The position numbers and the translations under genes were made by a program. This document shows positions 35,391 through 48,085 of a stretch of DNA of 64,000 nt, one piece after another. The notes beneath the pieces are model-generated. The model did not search any database and was not told where the DNA came from. It saw nothing but the letters and a program-made list of their open reading frames with translations. Position 1 is the first letter of the stretch. Each line of letters starts with the position of its first letter. Where the stretch lies: NCBI GenBank assembly GCA_037833965.1, contig AP031358.1:10238001-10302000 (forward strand). The letters are read 5' to 3'. This DNA is from Marchantia polymorpha subsp. ruderalis (taxonomy: Eukaryota > Streptophyta > Marchantiopsida > Marchantiales > Marchantiaceae).

Positions 35391-36680
35391 ATCCTCTAGC
35401 TAGAACCTGCGCAGCAACAATTTGTATAGTTCTTGTAGAGTAACATACTCTGCGTGTGTGAAGATTTGTGACGATGATGTGTAATTCATAATCCGTGCGA
35501 CTGTACATTGACAAAATGTCAATCCGGTATTTTGTGATATTTTTGTGCCAATTTGTACTCATCTCGTCTGTACTGCTGTATCAGATATGTGTGTATATTA
35601 GATTGTTATCAATCGCAATAATATTGCGAAACAAAAAGTTCGTTTCATCTCTTACATTTGGTCGAAGATGCAAATTGAGATTTTAATATATCACCTTTTT
35701 TGAGAAAAAAAAAAAACTTAATTTCAGCATATAATACTTTAAGACAAAATGATATAATTAAATCATTCTCAACATTGATAATATCTACAATAATACAGTG
35801 CAATTTGTTAGTCGAAAATTATTTAATTCTCATCCGAAAAATTTTCTTCAACTAGTATATAATATTTATCCTGTACATATCAATGTAATAACTTCAGCAA
35901 CTAGCAGTCTACACAAAAAAATACTTCGCCGACGTAAAATGTTAATAAGTATCACACTGACAACGATATAAACAAATATCGCACGTGAATTAATTAAATA
36001 CTACTATGGATAGGTAGACTTTAATTAGTCTCACAGCATATACTTAAGAAGACTGTGTCCACATGACTGGAAGATAGATAATTGAGTAGTTGGTGTATTG
36101 GAAACTTCTAACTTTGATGAAGAGTTCTCTCGAGTGTCGCAATGAAGAATATATACGACTTTTCTGCATGTTACAACCATGTCAGCCTGTCCGATCGGAA
36201 TGTCAATCGCATAGAAATGGACGAACCTCATTCATTGCAACAGATGGCATGGAATAAGTCGATCTCAGTATATTTCAACTCGGAGCTAATCAAAAGAACT
36301 TTGAAGTGATATCTGAAATGATTGGATTTGACTTCGAAATCTGTAGAATTTCGTTCCTTCTGTGATGAATTAGCGTCACTGCTCGCTGCATGTTAAACTG
36401 GTTTCCAGTATTCAAAACCCCATTCACGATACAAAGGACGCAAGTCAGATCTTCTCCCTCGTTGTATTAAACACCCTCTGATAGTCTTTTTGACTTTAGT
36501 CTCTCACTGTAACATGGGTGGCTCAAGCCGAATTTACAAGGCTCGGCTTGAGCTTCAGATATTAGAGAACAACAGTGCTCTCGATGACCCAGACTCCATC
36601 ATCTGACTTCCACACCTTTACCCCATATCCACTGAAATCTATGACCTTTAAGCCGCAAGAGAATCTCCATCAATATAGCT
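35391..36680. other. 3' flank of the desiccation gene; no gene seen
   Basis: AT-rich DNA, with a likely 3' UTR and polyadenylation region in the first 250 bp, then no recognisable coding frame. A perfect 11-bp hairpin lies at 36521-36553. Confidence 0.4.
36521..36553. repeat. Perfect hairpin, 11-bp arms, 11-nt loop
   Basis: GCTCAAGCCGA (36521-36531) is the exact reverse complement of 36543-36553. Confidence 0.6.
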
Positions 36681-37034
36681 TCAGTTGGATTGAAAAGATT
36701 TAAATCGCTGCTCCTTTAGCAAAATCGATTCCTTACGAACCACTTCAAGGCAAACAATCCACCTACCAGCTAACGCACGAGGACAGTTCAATTCAACACT
36801 CAAGTTCCACAAATCCCGAGCAATTTTTGGACCTTCCTTGACAAGCCAAACGCTAGGTTGCCACATACCCCGTAACTTATTCCAGAAGGTATTCATCTGA
36901 ATGTCCCCCACGTCCACCACAATTACATTCATGGGCTCCTCCAGCTCCATGCAGTGCGCTTTTAGCGGAATCAATTCCACGAATCCCACCTGCCGAGAAT
37001 GGTCCACCAACCAGCTCGGGTAAAGTCAACAAAC
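36681..37034 (-). CDS. Unrecognised open frame, perhaps a gene fragment
   Basis: The frame runs from just after a TGA near 37037 to a stop at 36681, about 117 codons. The product looks protein-like: mixed hydrophobic and charged residues with alternating beta-type stretches (MNVIVVDVGDIQMNTFW, ALAGRWIVCLEVVRKESIL) and no low complexity. I do not recognise the family. It lies head to head with the UTP13 gene, 460 bp from its start codon, so it could be part of a divergently transcribed gene or a decayed exon. No ATG opens the frame, which argues for a fragment or an inner exon. Confidence 0.3.
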
Positions 37035-37300
37035 ACGATCTAAGAAAACTCCATATTCTGGAGCATCGTCAACTCGCTGCTGGGGGCAGCGTCTGTGTTA
37101 TAATAATACCTCCGTACTTCTCAGTACCAGTACCTTATCGTATTCAAGATGCTATCACAACATACGATATAGTATAAGATTCCGAGTGTTGCTGCATGTA
37201 CGAACGTGGCAACTGCATGGATCTACGTGTTCATAGTCTTCCGTAGTTGGCGCTTGCGGCCATGGTTGGGGTTTTAAGACTACGGTGTTGTGCAGTTAAG

Positions 37301-37314
37301 AACCCTAACCCTAG
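37301..37314 (+). promoter_or_regulatory. Telo-box-like AACCCTAACCCTA in the UTP13 upstream region
   Basis: AACCCTAACCCTAG lies about 185 bp upstream of the UTP13 start codon. Interstitial telomere motifs of this type are typical of plant promoters of ribosome and translation genes, which suits the function of this gene. Inverted AAAACCC-type copies lie near 37268 and 37346-37366. Confidence 0.5.
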
Positions 37315-37496
37315 AGAGGATTCGTTTAGAGTGTATGGAGGAATGGGGTTTTACACGAGGGTTTTAGTGCAGGGGAGGGTGGGTCGAGAAAATTGGACCA
37401 TATTTTCGAATTTTGACAGTTCTCTACACCGAAATTGCCGATTCCGGTGGAAATAACTTGCATATTTCTTCGCTCGCTGCGCCAAGCCATTTGAAA

Positions 37497-40400
37497 ATGG
37501 CGAGTGCGCTGGCGTACAAGAAAAACTTCAAGGCCTCCGCGGCCTTGGAGTTGTTTTACACCGGGGGCCCTGTGGCACTGTCGCCCGATGCGACGTCCGT
37601 AGCGTGTGCGTGCTCGGATGATATCAAAATAGTTGATGTGGAAACTGGCAAAGTCACAGCCACATTGAAAGGAGACTCGGAGCTCGTCACCGCGCTGTGC
37701 TTTGGTTCCGATGGGAAGTCACTGTTGTCCGCTAGCCGGAGTCTGCAGGTCCGGCTGTGGGATATCAGTTCTGGGACTTGCCTGCGATCTTGGAAGGTAG
37801 TTTGGCTGTTTGCTCTCTTTCAAGGATTTTTTGTTGTTTTCCTACATGGAATTGATAAATCTCACCAGTAGTCTATCTTGAAACTCTGCACCAAGGAAAC
37901 AATATGTGACTCTGTGAACCATTTCATGAGAATGCCTGCAATAATGTGAACAATGCAACATCGATCAGTCCTTCTCTTGCCCTTGTGCCCAAGTGAGCGG
38001 TTTTATCTGGAATACACTGGGAGGGATCTCGTGAGTGTGAAGATCGTTCAGCAACAGAAGCACACATTCAATTATCAGGAATTATCGCAGCAATGAGGTC
38101 TTTCGACACGCTCTTGCAAAGAGAATGTTCAGTTCGATGAAAAATGTTTGAATCTTATCTTCTATCTAGGCGAATTCGGGAGATCGGTATCGAAAATTGC
38201 TTTTGTCTATTATCCTAGAGCATTTGACATTTAAGTTGAATTGTTCAAAAACAGGGTTGCCCTGTGAATAATTATGGAAGTTGACCAGGAAACAATACGC
38301 AGCTAGACGATCCCTGAAGGTTCGTAATCTGAGTGCAGGCTCATGACGCTCCTGTTGCAAATATGGTGTTGGATTCTTCTGGTGGCCTCTTGGCCACAGC
38401 CAGTGCAGACAAGAGTGTGCTCGTGTGGGATGTGGATGGAGGGTTTTGCACACATGCGTTTCGAGGACATAAAGGCATCGTAACGAGTGTTGTCTTTCAC
38501 CCTGACACTAAACGACTATTGGTGAGTGTCTAACAAGAAGCCTGACTTTGAACCAGCCGATTTCTACTCTATCTACACATGCTAGCGAGCTGAAACTTAC
38601 TTTCTGTTCCCTTGTTTGGATAGCTTCTTCAAATGTTGATCGTGAAGTAATCTGAACCAACAATTTTGGGCTTGTTCTTTTATTGCCCGCTCTGTAACAG
38701 CTCTTCTCAGCGAGTGATGACGGCACTGTTCGAGTGTGGGACTTGTTGAAGAAATCTTGCATACATATCCTTGACAAGCATTTTTCAGCGGTCACCAGCC
38801 TAGCGGTGTCCACGGACGGATGGACCCTCTTGAGTGCGGGGAGAGACAAGGTACAATCAAGTGAAGTTACTATTTAGGAATTATTGCCATAATTCCACGG
38901 ATGTTTTACGAAATTAGATCGTGGATATGTATTAAGTTTTTTATTCTGTTCTGTAGATTTTAGATTTTACTCATGAGGTTTTTCAATACTTTTCTCTTTG
39001 TAGGTGGTAAACGTTTGGGACCTGAAATCGTTCGTTCTGAGGACAACTGTTCCTGTTTATGAAACGCTGGAGGCCGTGTGCATTGTACCTGATGGCTGCG
39101 GATTGCCAGGCAGTAGCGCAAAAGTGGGTGGTTCAGGAGTAAGATTTCTTACTGTAGGGGATCTCAGTGTTGTTCGCGTTTGGAATTCGGAGGGGTAAGA
39201 ATTGAGGAACGTTTTGGATTTCATGTTTTTACTGCGAGGAACGGAGCACTCTCAGCTCTGTTTCATCATCTGAATCTTCATCTGTTCTGAACGAACGCCT
39301 ATCTCATTTTCTGTATCAGTTTTGGCGCTGCTCCAGAATTTCAATATCATGATCCATGTATGAGGTCCTCGTGTAATATCTCGTGTTTTCTCTTCAGTGC
39401 TTCTCTACTTTATACCCAAAAATCATCCGTCGCTTCAAGTAGTAGCAAGAATGACGATTCAAAGGGAGGCATATTGTATGCCACGGTGGCTCCTGGCGAC
39501 CGAATCATGTGTGTCACTTCAGATCAATGTCTTCTCTTCTACGAATCTGTTCCTGGAGAAGGTGGCGATCCCGACTTCAAGCTGTCAAAACGCCTGATTG
39601 GTTACAATGAGGAGATTATTGACTTGAAGTATGTCGGAGTCGATTCCACTCGCCTTGCTGTAGCGACGAATCTTGAGCAGGTATACAAATTTAGTGATTC
39701 AGTGGCAACCATTTCAGAGTTGGTTGCCACTGAATTTTTTGACCAATATTGAGTCTTGGAAGTGGGATGGTTTTGACTTGTCACTCTGTTTACGCTTCCT
39801 ACAAGCGGTTCGGGTGCTCAATACAGGGCTGCATTGTGATCTGTTCTGTGTTTGTTTCAGTTTTCATGAAAGCACATTAGAGTCGTGTTCGAGTAGTTTT
39901 TTATTGGTAGCTTCTGATGGAAATTGATCAACCTTCAGCATGTTTGGTCGTAGGCTGGGAACTAAACCTCTTTTTGTCTTAACTACTTGAACATTCAACC
40001 TAAATTTTTTAGCTTCATACATTTTTGCAGGTTCGAATCTACGATATGGAGTCCATGGCTTGTTTACAAGAATTGGTGGGACACACCGACATTGTGTTGT
40101 GCCTAGATACGTGCTTTACCAGCTCTGGACAGCCTCTCTTAGTCTCTTCTGGGAAAGACAATTCGGTACGTAGAGGCTGGCCTTTGTAATTTTTTAGTTG
40201 GAGATCGGTTTAATTCTATCTCAATATCTCTCGGATGTTTGTCATACCCTTAAGAATTTAGACCCCTGCCTGAGCGGTGCCCGTGGTCTCGCGCTACGAC
40301 TGGCAAAATACTAAGAATAAGATTAGCTTTTTAAGCCAAGTATTTATATAGGCAAAACAGGTCGCTGGCGCTGGCATGAAAGTAAAACCTGCTCGACGTT

Positions 40401-43400
40401 TTCCTACTAAGTATCGTGAACATAGTAAGTGAAGATATGTCAGTTCCCTTGGTTGACACAGTATTTTGGGATCGCTCTAGTACGAGGTTTTGTAATGTGC
40501 GTAACTTTCTCGCAGGCTCGGTTGTGGGATCTGGAGACAGGAACATGCATGGGGATAGCTACAGGGCATATGGCAGCTGTCGGGGCGGTTGTGTTTTCCA
40601 AGAAGAGAAAGAACTTTTTCGTCAGTGGAAGCAGGTAATCTGTGAGTGAGTTGTGCAAATGTCTGCCTACTGAAATTGTATCAAATTCTAGTTAATCGAG
40701 GAGTAAGTGTGTTATCTCTGGGGACGCGTACTTTTCGGGGCATTCTTACGATTTTGGCTGTGTAGATGTGAAGACCTGTTTTGAATGCATGGTTAATGCC
40801 ATAAAGCCTTTCTTGTAGCCTCCTTTACTCGGCTGGCTAACCACGAGTTCGATTTTTCTACAGTGACCGGACCATTAAATTATGGCCCTTCGAAGCCAAT
40901 ATAAATGAGCCCGGCGAACCTTCGAAGCTGACTTCTAAAGCTGTAGTTGCTGCCCATGATAAGGACATAAACGCGCTTGCTGTCGCACCAAATGACAGCC
41001 TGGTCTGCAGTGCTTCTCAGGTTTGTCTCGTCATCCATGCTGGATCTGTAGTACTTTTTAGATTTCTTTCAGAAATCTATCCTTTCCACTCCAAGATCGT
41101 CGCTAGCTGGAGTTGCAACCTTTGATTTCAGGGCGAGGTGTTCGTGAACCGTCTTTCCTTATGAACGGATTTCTACTCTGAATTCTCGTCGTATGCGATG
41201 AAAAGCTCTACTTGTCTAGACCTAGTCTTCACATCGACTTTATCGTTTGGCGCTTTTGTTTTATGACACTTTAGGAGGCCATTCGTACCTGCTGACGTTT
41301 TTCTCTTGAAACCCAGGACCGTACTGCGAAGGTGTGGAAGCTTCCTGAACTAACTCTTGTGATTACGCTTGCTGGGCACAAAAGAGGCGTTTGGTGCGTC
41401 GAGTTCTCTCCCGTCGATCAGTGTATAATGACTGGCTCAGGAGACAAAACTATTCGAATTTGGTCACTATCAGATGGATCATGTCTAAAAACCTTTGAAG
41501 GTCATACCGCCAGTGTTCTGAAAGTGGGTTTCATCACAAGAGGAACACAGATAATTTCAGCAGGTACCATTATACTACTGTGATTAGTTACTTTGCGTGC
41601 TTCTATCAAATTTTAATTCAGCGATAAATGTCATCAGTCGGAAACCGAGTTTTCAACAGTTGTTCAAAGACCAGCTTATTAAATAAACTGTCCAAAGGAA
41701 ACTTATAAATTTTAAAGCGGTTTGATGCGTTTTTGTCTCCTTAGGTGCCGATGGTTTAGTCAAGCTGTGGACAATCAAGAATAATGAATGCACCAATACC
41801 TTTGATAATCATGAAGATAAGGTAAAGTGTTTATTTTGCCCATCTTTTCCTATTGTTAGGCCAATTTTGCGATGGGTCATTGGTAGTTCATCGATTACTG
41901 TCGCTTGGGGCAGATTATTCTCGTTGAGACCTAAGTCTGAAGATTAAAGAGCATGCTTAATCTAGAAATCCTACAGAGTTAGTTCCATCAGTTTAAGGAG
42001 TTCGTTCAGAATTGATGTTCTGTTTTTTCAAAGTCAAACGACGATAGTGCTCAAATATGCCAACGTTTCCATACTGCTTTTTTGCGTTCCAAGATGTCAT
42101 CCTTAACCGTCGAGATCTTTGTACCTTGCAGATCTGGGCTCTAGCTGTGAGTGGTGATGGAGATAACATTGCAACTGGAGGTGCAGATTCTTTGGTTAAC
42201 CTGTGGGTAGACTGTACCGTAGAGGACGAAGAGGAATCCTACAGACAGGAGGTGCTTGGAAGCTCTCTCGTGCTTTCAGAAAGTTGCCAGTAATATGATG
42301 CATGCCCTGCTTAGTTTGCTGCAATGTCATATCAATGTCGGTGTATGAAAGGCATCGATGGTGAAGATTCTAGTGTGAACGTCGTCAAGTATTTTTTCGT
42401 AATTGCAAACTAATGGATTGTTTGTGTACCAGGAAGAGGAAGCTCTTAAAGACCAAGATCTGGCCAATGCGTTGAAAGAGACGAACTATGTAAAAGCTGT
42501 CCAGTTGGCGTTTGAATTGAAACGCCCTTACAGACTGCTCAATGTTTTCGAGGAAGTGTACAGGTTTGTAGTCGTTACTCTTCTTCAGTTGTGAACTAGT
42601 CATCGGGAAGTTTGCATATTCAAAGCATTATGTGCAGTGAAGGAAGTTCATCATCTCTTTACTTTATTCCTTGGGAAGGTTCTTATTTGTTATCGATCTG
42701 TGATCATATTTTTCATTGACGCATCTTATCCAGATACCCAAGAGTCCGAAGAATCTGAATGTGATCTTGACTGGAGTACACGGTTGTTGTGCCGGTCTGT
42801 AGCTTAGGCTAACTCCAGGTTGTGTCTGTCCAGTATAAAGGTAGTTTTGTCTTCTGCTTCATCTGCAGAATGTCCTCCCACACTATTCACCACTCTCTTA
42901 CCATCAGTGTTGTACTGACGGGTGCTTGTAGGAATGAGGATTCGACAACTCAGATGCAAACCATTCTTCAGGCATTAGGAAAAGAGCATCTTCGACTTCT
43001 ATTAGAGTATATCCGCGACTGGAACTCTAAGTCCAAGTTTTGCCACATTGCCCAACGTGTGATGTACAGCATGTTCCATGTAATATCTCCAATTGACCTC
43101 ATTAAGGTAAGAGGTCTCTCATATCGAAGGCGAAGAATGTTACTTTTTACTTTACTTACTTACCCTTCGCTGCGGAATATATCATAGAACACATCAGCAC
43201 TGTATCTCCTGGATTCCTTTCTTTGCTGTCCTTACTCATACGGTTCTGACTGTGCATGACCATATACATATATGGCCACCGGTAGACAAAATGCTGAGCT
43301 ATCAGGACCTCTATCTCTCGATGGAATGGTAGATTTACGAAAGAGATTCTGATTTGTAGTTATGGAGTAGTGAAAATCTTATGTATGCCTGAGTTAGATA

Positions 43401-43874
43401 CGACAAACGTTTTGGATATTCTGTCTTATAATTTCTTCAACTTTCCGGCTTGGAAATTGTACTGATTGCTTTACTGGGACTCGGGTGCAGGTCCCTGGTA
43501 TTCGTGAACTTTTAGAAGGCATTCTTCCTTATTCACAGCGACATTTTAGTAGAATAGATAGGCTGACTAGAAGTACATTTTTGCTGGACTTTGTCCTGTC
43601 ATCCATGTCCTCACTCTTACCATCTGAGGACAAACGTTTGCTCACTATAGAGCCTGAAGTCGAACCTGATATCGAGCATGCGACTTTTGAGCCTCCTTTA
43701 GACTCAGCTAACCGAAAGAGGGACGCAATGCTGGAAGAGGTGGATGCACAATTAGAGCTGATTGCTGCCATGAAAGAGCATGTTGACTCTAGGATGAGTG
43801 ACGCAGAAGTTGTACCCGATGTTACCCCGGAAGTAGAGGTCTCAAGGAAGAAGAGAAGGAAGCAGAAACATTAA
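37497..43874 (+). CDS. UTP13: UTP13/TBL3 WD40 protein of the small-subunit processome, 883 aa, 14 exons
   Basis: Nucleolar scaffold protein of the UTP-B complex, needed for early processing of the 18S rRNA precursor. Exons: 37497-37796, 38339-38521, 38701-38850, 39004-39194, 39398-39680, 40031-40165, 40516-40634, 40864-41020, 41317-41563, 41745-41821, 42132-42251, 42433-42563, 42932-43106, 43491-43874. All have GT-AG borders and consistent phases. About 12 WD repeats fill residues 60-650 (VRLWD, VLVWD, VRVWD, VNVWD, VRVWN, VRIYD, ARLWD, IKLWP, AKVWK, IRIWS, VKLWT, VNLWV), fitting two propellers. The Utp13-type helical domain covers about 655-800. The C-terminus ends in a basic SRKKRRKQKH nuclear signal. 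Arabidopsis TOZ is the same family and about the same length. The start is the ATG opening MASALAYKKNFKASAAL, a pattern conserved in the family. An upstream ATG frame (37262-37456) overlaps the leader. Confidence 0.93.
39697..39735. repeat. Perfect hairpin in a UTP13 intron, 15-bp arms, 9-nt loop
   Basis: ATTCAGTGGCAACCA (39697-39711) is the exact reverse complement of 39721-39735. It starts 17 nt after the donor of the intron following exon 5, so it could also affect use of that donor. Confidence 0.8.
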
Positions 43875-45789
43875 GACGTACAAAAGAATCAGTGTGATGT
43901 TCCACGTGATTGCGTTTCTTTGCGTTGAACTCTGGGTGTAGTCATGATGTTCCACAAGATTGTTACGGATGCAGGATATATGGTTCTTATAGATAGATCT
44001 TAGATTATGCACATCTTTGCGGAGGTGAGGAAGAGCCAATGTAATAGGTAGAGCTCAATGACTTAACATTCGTTAGCCGAAGAATTATCGCAGGTGAAAC
44101 TGTAGGGACCCATTATTTGTTCAATATCGGAGAAGGCCACTGCGATCCAATCGTCTGGTGCACGAAGTGAAGTCGGTGGAAGTTGTATAATAGGTAATCT
44201 TTAATGTTGCCAACCAACTCTGAGTCATTGGCTGGCGAGGTTGAAGAATCCGTTGTCAAGCGAGGCGAAGGTAAGAGACAAGACAACTAGTCACACCTTT
44301 CTTAGTTCGCTTTTTCAACGACGGTCTTATATATGACCGTATCCTCATCTCTCTTTCTGCTATATACGGTCTTATATAAGACCGTATGTAGCGGAAAGAG
44401 AGTTGAGAATTGTAATTTATTCAAATTTGGTGCTTCACCAGTGTAGAACAGTTGTCAGCGTGAATCGTGTGTGAGTCTGCGAGGATAAGTACTGAAGAGT
44501 AGGCCATTTGAGTAGACATAAGACACGAACTTTCTCATCTGCCGATACGAATCGCTAAGAGCGTGGATCATCGCAGTGATCGGAGCTGACAGAAAACCGG
44601 CAAAAAGGATGTGATCTTGCGTGTTTTTCATCTTTGAATCTGCCACGTTTGTGATATTGACAACTATCTCGACAGGTTCGTGTAAAGCCCTTCTACATAT
44701 CTAAAGAACGCGCTGGATGCTTTTCTCTCGGCTACATCACGTTATCGTAGAATTGGACAGATCAGTCGTGAATTGGGCCCGAACATGTCTCATTTGTCTC
44801 GAGGAACGAAGAGTGTGATATATCACTTTAAAGGTTTGCATATCATTATTTGTACTGAACGAGCTTTCTCGAGATTACATGTATCAGCTCGTCAACTTTT
44901 GTATTGATACTTTCTTTATAGTTTGTCCTACTCCATAACCATTTTTACCCAGTTTTTCTTCATCTATCCGCCTCATTCAATTTTCATGTCCAGCGTCATG
45001 GCTTACATACGTGTGAGGACAAACTGTTTTTTGTTCAAGAAGCCTGTCTTGGATTCAATTTTACACTCGCCTTCATTGTTTGAAAACAAAATTGCAGTGA
45101 ATAACACCAAGGACCACAGCAACCACTGTCAATGCGAATCGGTTGGTTTGCGGATCCAGACACACATCCTCATACCAATGAAGAAGAGTGTTTACACTGA
45201 CCCACGAAGCGTGAGTTTGGATGTCACTGATTGGAATGACGGTTGTACCCAGATTGTGGAATGAAAAGGTGTACCTCTTATCATTGCATGGATGAAGTCA
45301 TTGAGATATGGAATCACGTTTCAGATTGTAACCAACCGACATAAACGAACGGATGGACAGTTAGACTTAGGACCCAGACAAACCTGTGCTGGACATCTAT
45401 TGTGAACTTCGAGCGGAACCTACCAATTGGTTGTTCACATGTAGCCTTCAAGCGAAGTCTTATCTTCCATCTTTGAGTATAGTAGCAGTTTACGAAGACA
45501 TTCACTGAACTTCAAAACTCGGCTTTCTATTTCTTTTTTCACGCGTTACACACGTACCAAACCTGGAAGTATCTCTGGGCCAGCCATTCTATACGCTGAG
45601 AAGAGGAGCATGCGGACGCATCGCACACTCGTCTTTTAGCTTGTAACAGGGGAAGAATGACTGTCAACGTGCCACTGCTCGTCATTGACATTCGGTGGGT
45701 TACTCGTGTTTTAAAGTAGTAAAAAATTTTGGCGTTATTGGTCCATCACTGTTGTCGAATTCCCCTCACTAGTCTGTACACCACTACCT
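43875..45789. other. 3' flank of UTP13; no gene seen
   Basis: Short frames only. Holds the large palindrome at 44341-44410. No recognisable coding or RNA feature otherwise. Confidence 0.4.
44341..44410. repeat. 70-nt palindrome with no loop, 35-bp arms
   Basis: Reading outward from the centre between 44375 and 44376, 35 positions pair with two mismatches and two G-T pairs. The central 22 nt, TACGGTCTTATATAAGACCGTA, are a perfect palindrome. A second copy of ACGGTCTTATATA with a GACCGT partner lies directly before it (44321-44340). Confidence 0.85.
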
Positions 45790-47150
45790 CCATTTGCGAG
45801 CGTCATTGAATGAACATCGCAATCTAATGCCGACGTCTGCTGGTGATCGACCCTCGAGCCGCAACTCGAGTGGACCTCCCGGTGAATCGGGCCTCTCTGT
45901 GGCGGGCACCATGATATCTCACTCATTGAGTCATTCCTTCGAATCTCTCCCTCCCTTCCTTACCAGAAGAAGACGAAGACAACGATCCGTTGGTTCATTA
46001 TCTCATTGCTCCAAAAGGCCTCCACTTCTCCAAATCCCCCATCGAAGTCGGGCCAAATCAAACACCGGACGAAGTCCACGTATCCTCACATGATGGAAAT
46101 GGATCTGGGGAATAAGCTAAAGACCTACGAGATCGCGTGTTTGAAGCCTGCAGTACATGCCTGGACTAATTCTACTTATCCTGCAGCTGCTGCTGAAGTC
46201 TGAGGACTGTTCCCTGCTGACTGTGATTACTGACTGGCTGGGCCGGGATCGAACTGAGGCATAGTGAATCATAAAAAACAAAACAACGCATTGAAAGCTA
46301 CACGATGGATGGGCCCGATGTGAGGGCGGGGCAAGTACCATGACTGGACAATCCCCGCAGCCAAACTTATCTCCGACTCCTAAATTAAGGCTCGGAAGTA
46401 TCATCTTTATCCAAAGCGGTCTGACGCATTGTTGCCATGGCCAGGAATTGCTTGCAGGACACCTGTCACGGACGAGCGGGCCGACGCGCCACGTCATGCA
46501 GAGATAAGAAGGCGCGGCTGGAAAGACGATGGCGCTCATTGAGCATGGCAGCGGATTGAGCGGATGATGTTGTGGGTCATGTGACATGGGATGTGATCGA
46601 ACGCATCGATGCGTTATTCATTCCCTTTTTCAATTTTTTTAATTCAGTTCGAGGTGGAGCCCTCGAGGCTCGAGGAAGGATGAGGAAGAAGGCTGTTGCC
46701 GCTCGCGTTGCTTGCTCCTGCTCTTCTTGTTGTTGGGCTGGTGATGCTGCCGATCCTGCCGGTGCTGCGGAGGGCCCCGCCACGAGCCCCTCCATCTCTT
46801 CGTTGCTCCGCTTCTCGGCTGCGCGCTGGACCTGGCATTCAAGATCTGCTCTCGGCCACAAAGGAGGGAGGGCAGGCGCGCTAGGGAGAAGATCGAAACA
46901 AACAAGACTAGAAATGGGACGAGAGGAGGAAGACCTAAGAATGGCAAGGAAGGACGACGAGGAGATGTATCGGGAGGTGGGGCCTTTTGTCTGCCGCTCT
47001 TCTTCGATTAGGAGGTGTTCGGGCCTTGACCACATCCGAAGTCAAGGTTGACGGGGTCGTCTGGTAGGGGACACAAGACGAGGCAGGGCTAGAGAGTCGT
47101 CTCCAGATTCGGCATCTTCTTCTAGTGGTGAAGCACACACTCAGCACAAC
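45790..47150. other. GC-rich island with overlapping frames of unclear meaning
   Basis: From about 45800 to 47150 the DNA is clearly GC-richer than its surroundings and open frames overlap on both strands (for example 46572-47051 plus, 46577-47035 minus). None matches a family that I know. A 60-codon acidic stretch at about 45930-46111 (PEEDEDNDPLVHYLIAPKG) looks protein-like but lacks a start. This may be an unrecognised small gene, a non-coding RNA gene or a promoter region. Confidence 0.3.
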
Positions 47151-48085
47151 TACATGGAGAATAAATAATTCATTGTCTTGTGTGATTCAACGTTGTGCGC
47201 GTCGTTAGTGGCAACTGCCAAAAGGCAAAAGTGTTTGTTTCTCATAAGGCAGGCGATTTGGGCGACCTTCGTGCTGCTGCTGCTAACATCATGTCTTTTT
47301 CCACTCTCGGTCCATGTCCCTGTTGTCTGTGTACTACTGCTGCTCGTACCTCGGTGCTACTGGAGTTGCCGTTCTTCCCCCACTTGCGTTGTGCCTTGAG
47401 TCCTCCGATTGGAACGCTGATTACTAGGAATGGTTTGAGGCTGCAGACTCGTTTCTACATGTTGACTCTAGACGCTTTCGTCAAGAATATCTCCACCTGC
47501 CTTTGATTCCGTATCTCATCGAAGAAAAAGTTTTAAAACCTTGTTGAAGAACCGACCACCACTTGCATGATCTTTGTGGCTGACTTTGTAGCTCTCCGAA
47601 TGAATGAAATATCGACAGCCTACGTTCACTTTTCGACGGAATCTAGGTTCAAATTCCATAATGGATCTCCTATTAGTCAACCCTCACAGAAGTGACTTCT
47701 CTCTCGGAGAATAATTGCCCTTGCACAACGATCCTCAAAGGACAACAATCCGAGGAAAGAGATTACTTTGCTTTTGGAACAGTGTACCTGGTAGAACTTA
47801 CCAGTATACATCGTATAATACTATTCGTCTCATCAAATAATATTTATTGATATGATATACCAGTTAATTTATCTTCTTGGCAGTCTTAATGCATCCATGA
47901 TTATGAATATAAAAAAGAAGGTGTGAGATAAAATGAAAGTACGTTGAACTTTGAGTTATAAAAGTCTAAAATGTTACAAAGAATAATTATTAGTCTTAGA
48001 TTAATTTTGATACTAATGTATTTCTTTTAGTATGACAACATGATTGAAATGTTCTCCAAGAAAATTTATTATGTAAAATATTTTT
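47151..48085. other. Spacer before the copia pair
   Basis: GC-moderate DNA grading into an AT-rich stretch just before the LTR at 48086. No gene seen. Confidence 0.4.

Noticed and set aside
40028..40042. GGTTCGAATCT resembling a tRNA B box
   Set aside because: It is the start of a UTP13 exon (VRIYDMES) and has no A box or cloverleaf around it.
46117..47051. Long frames on both strands in the GC-rich island
   Set aside because: High GC lowers stop density on both strands; neither frame shows domain-like sequence, so I list only the region.
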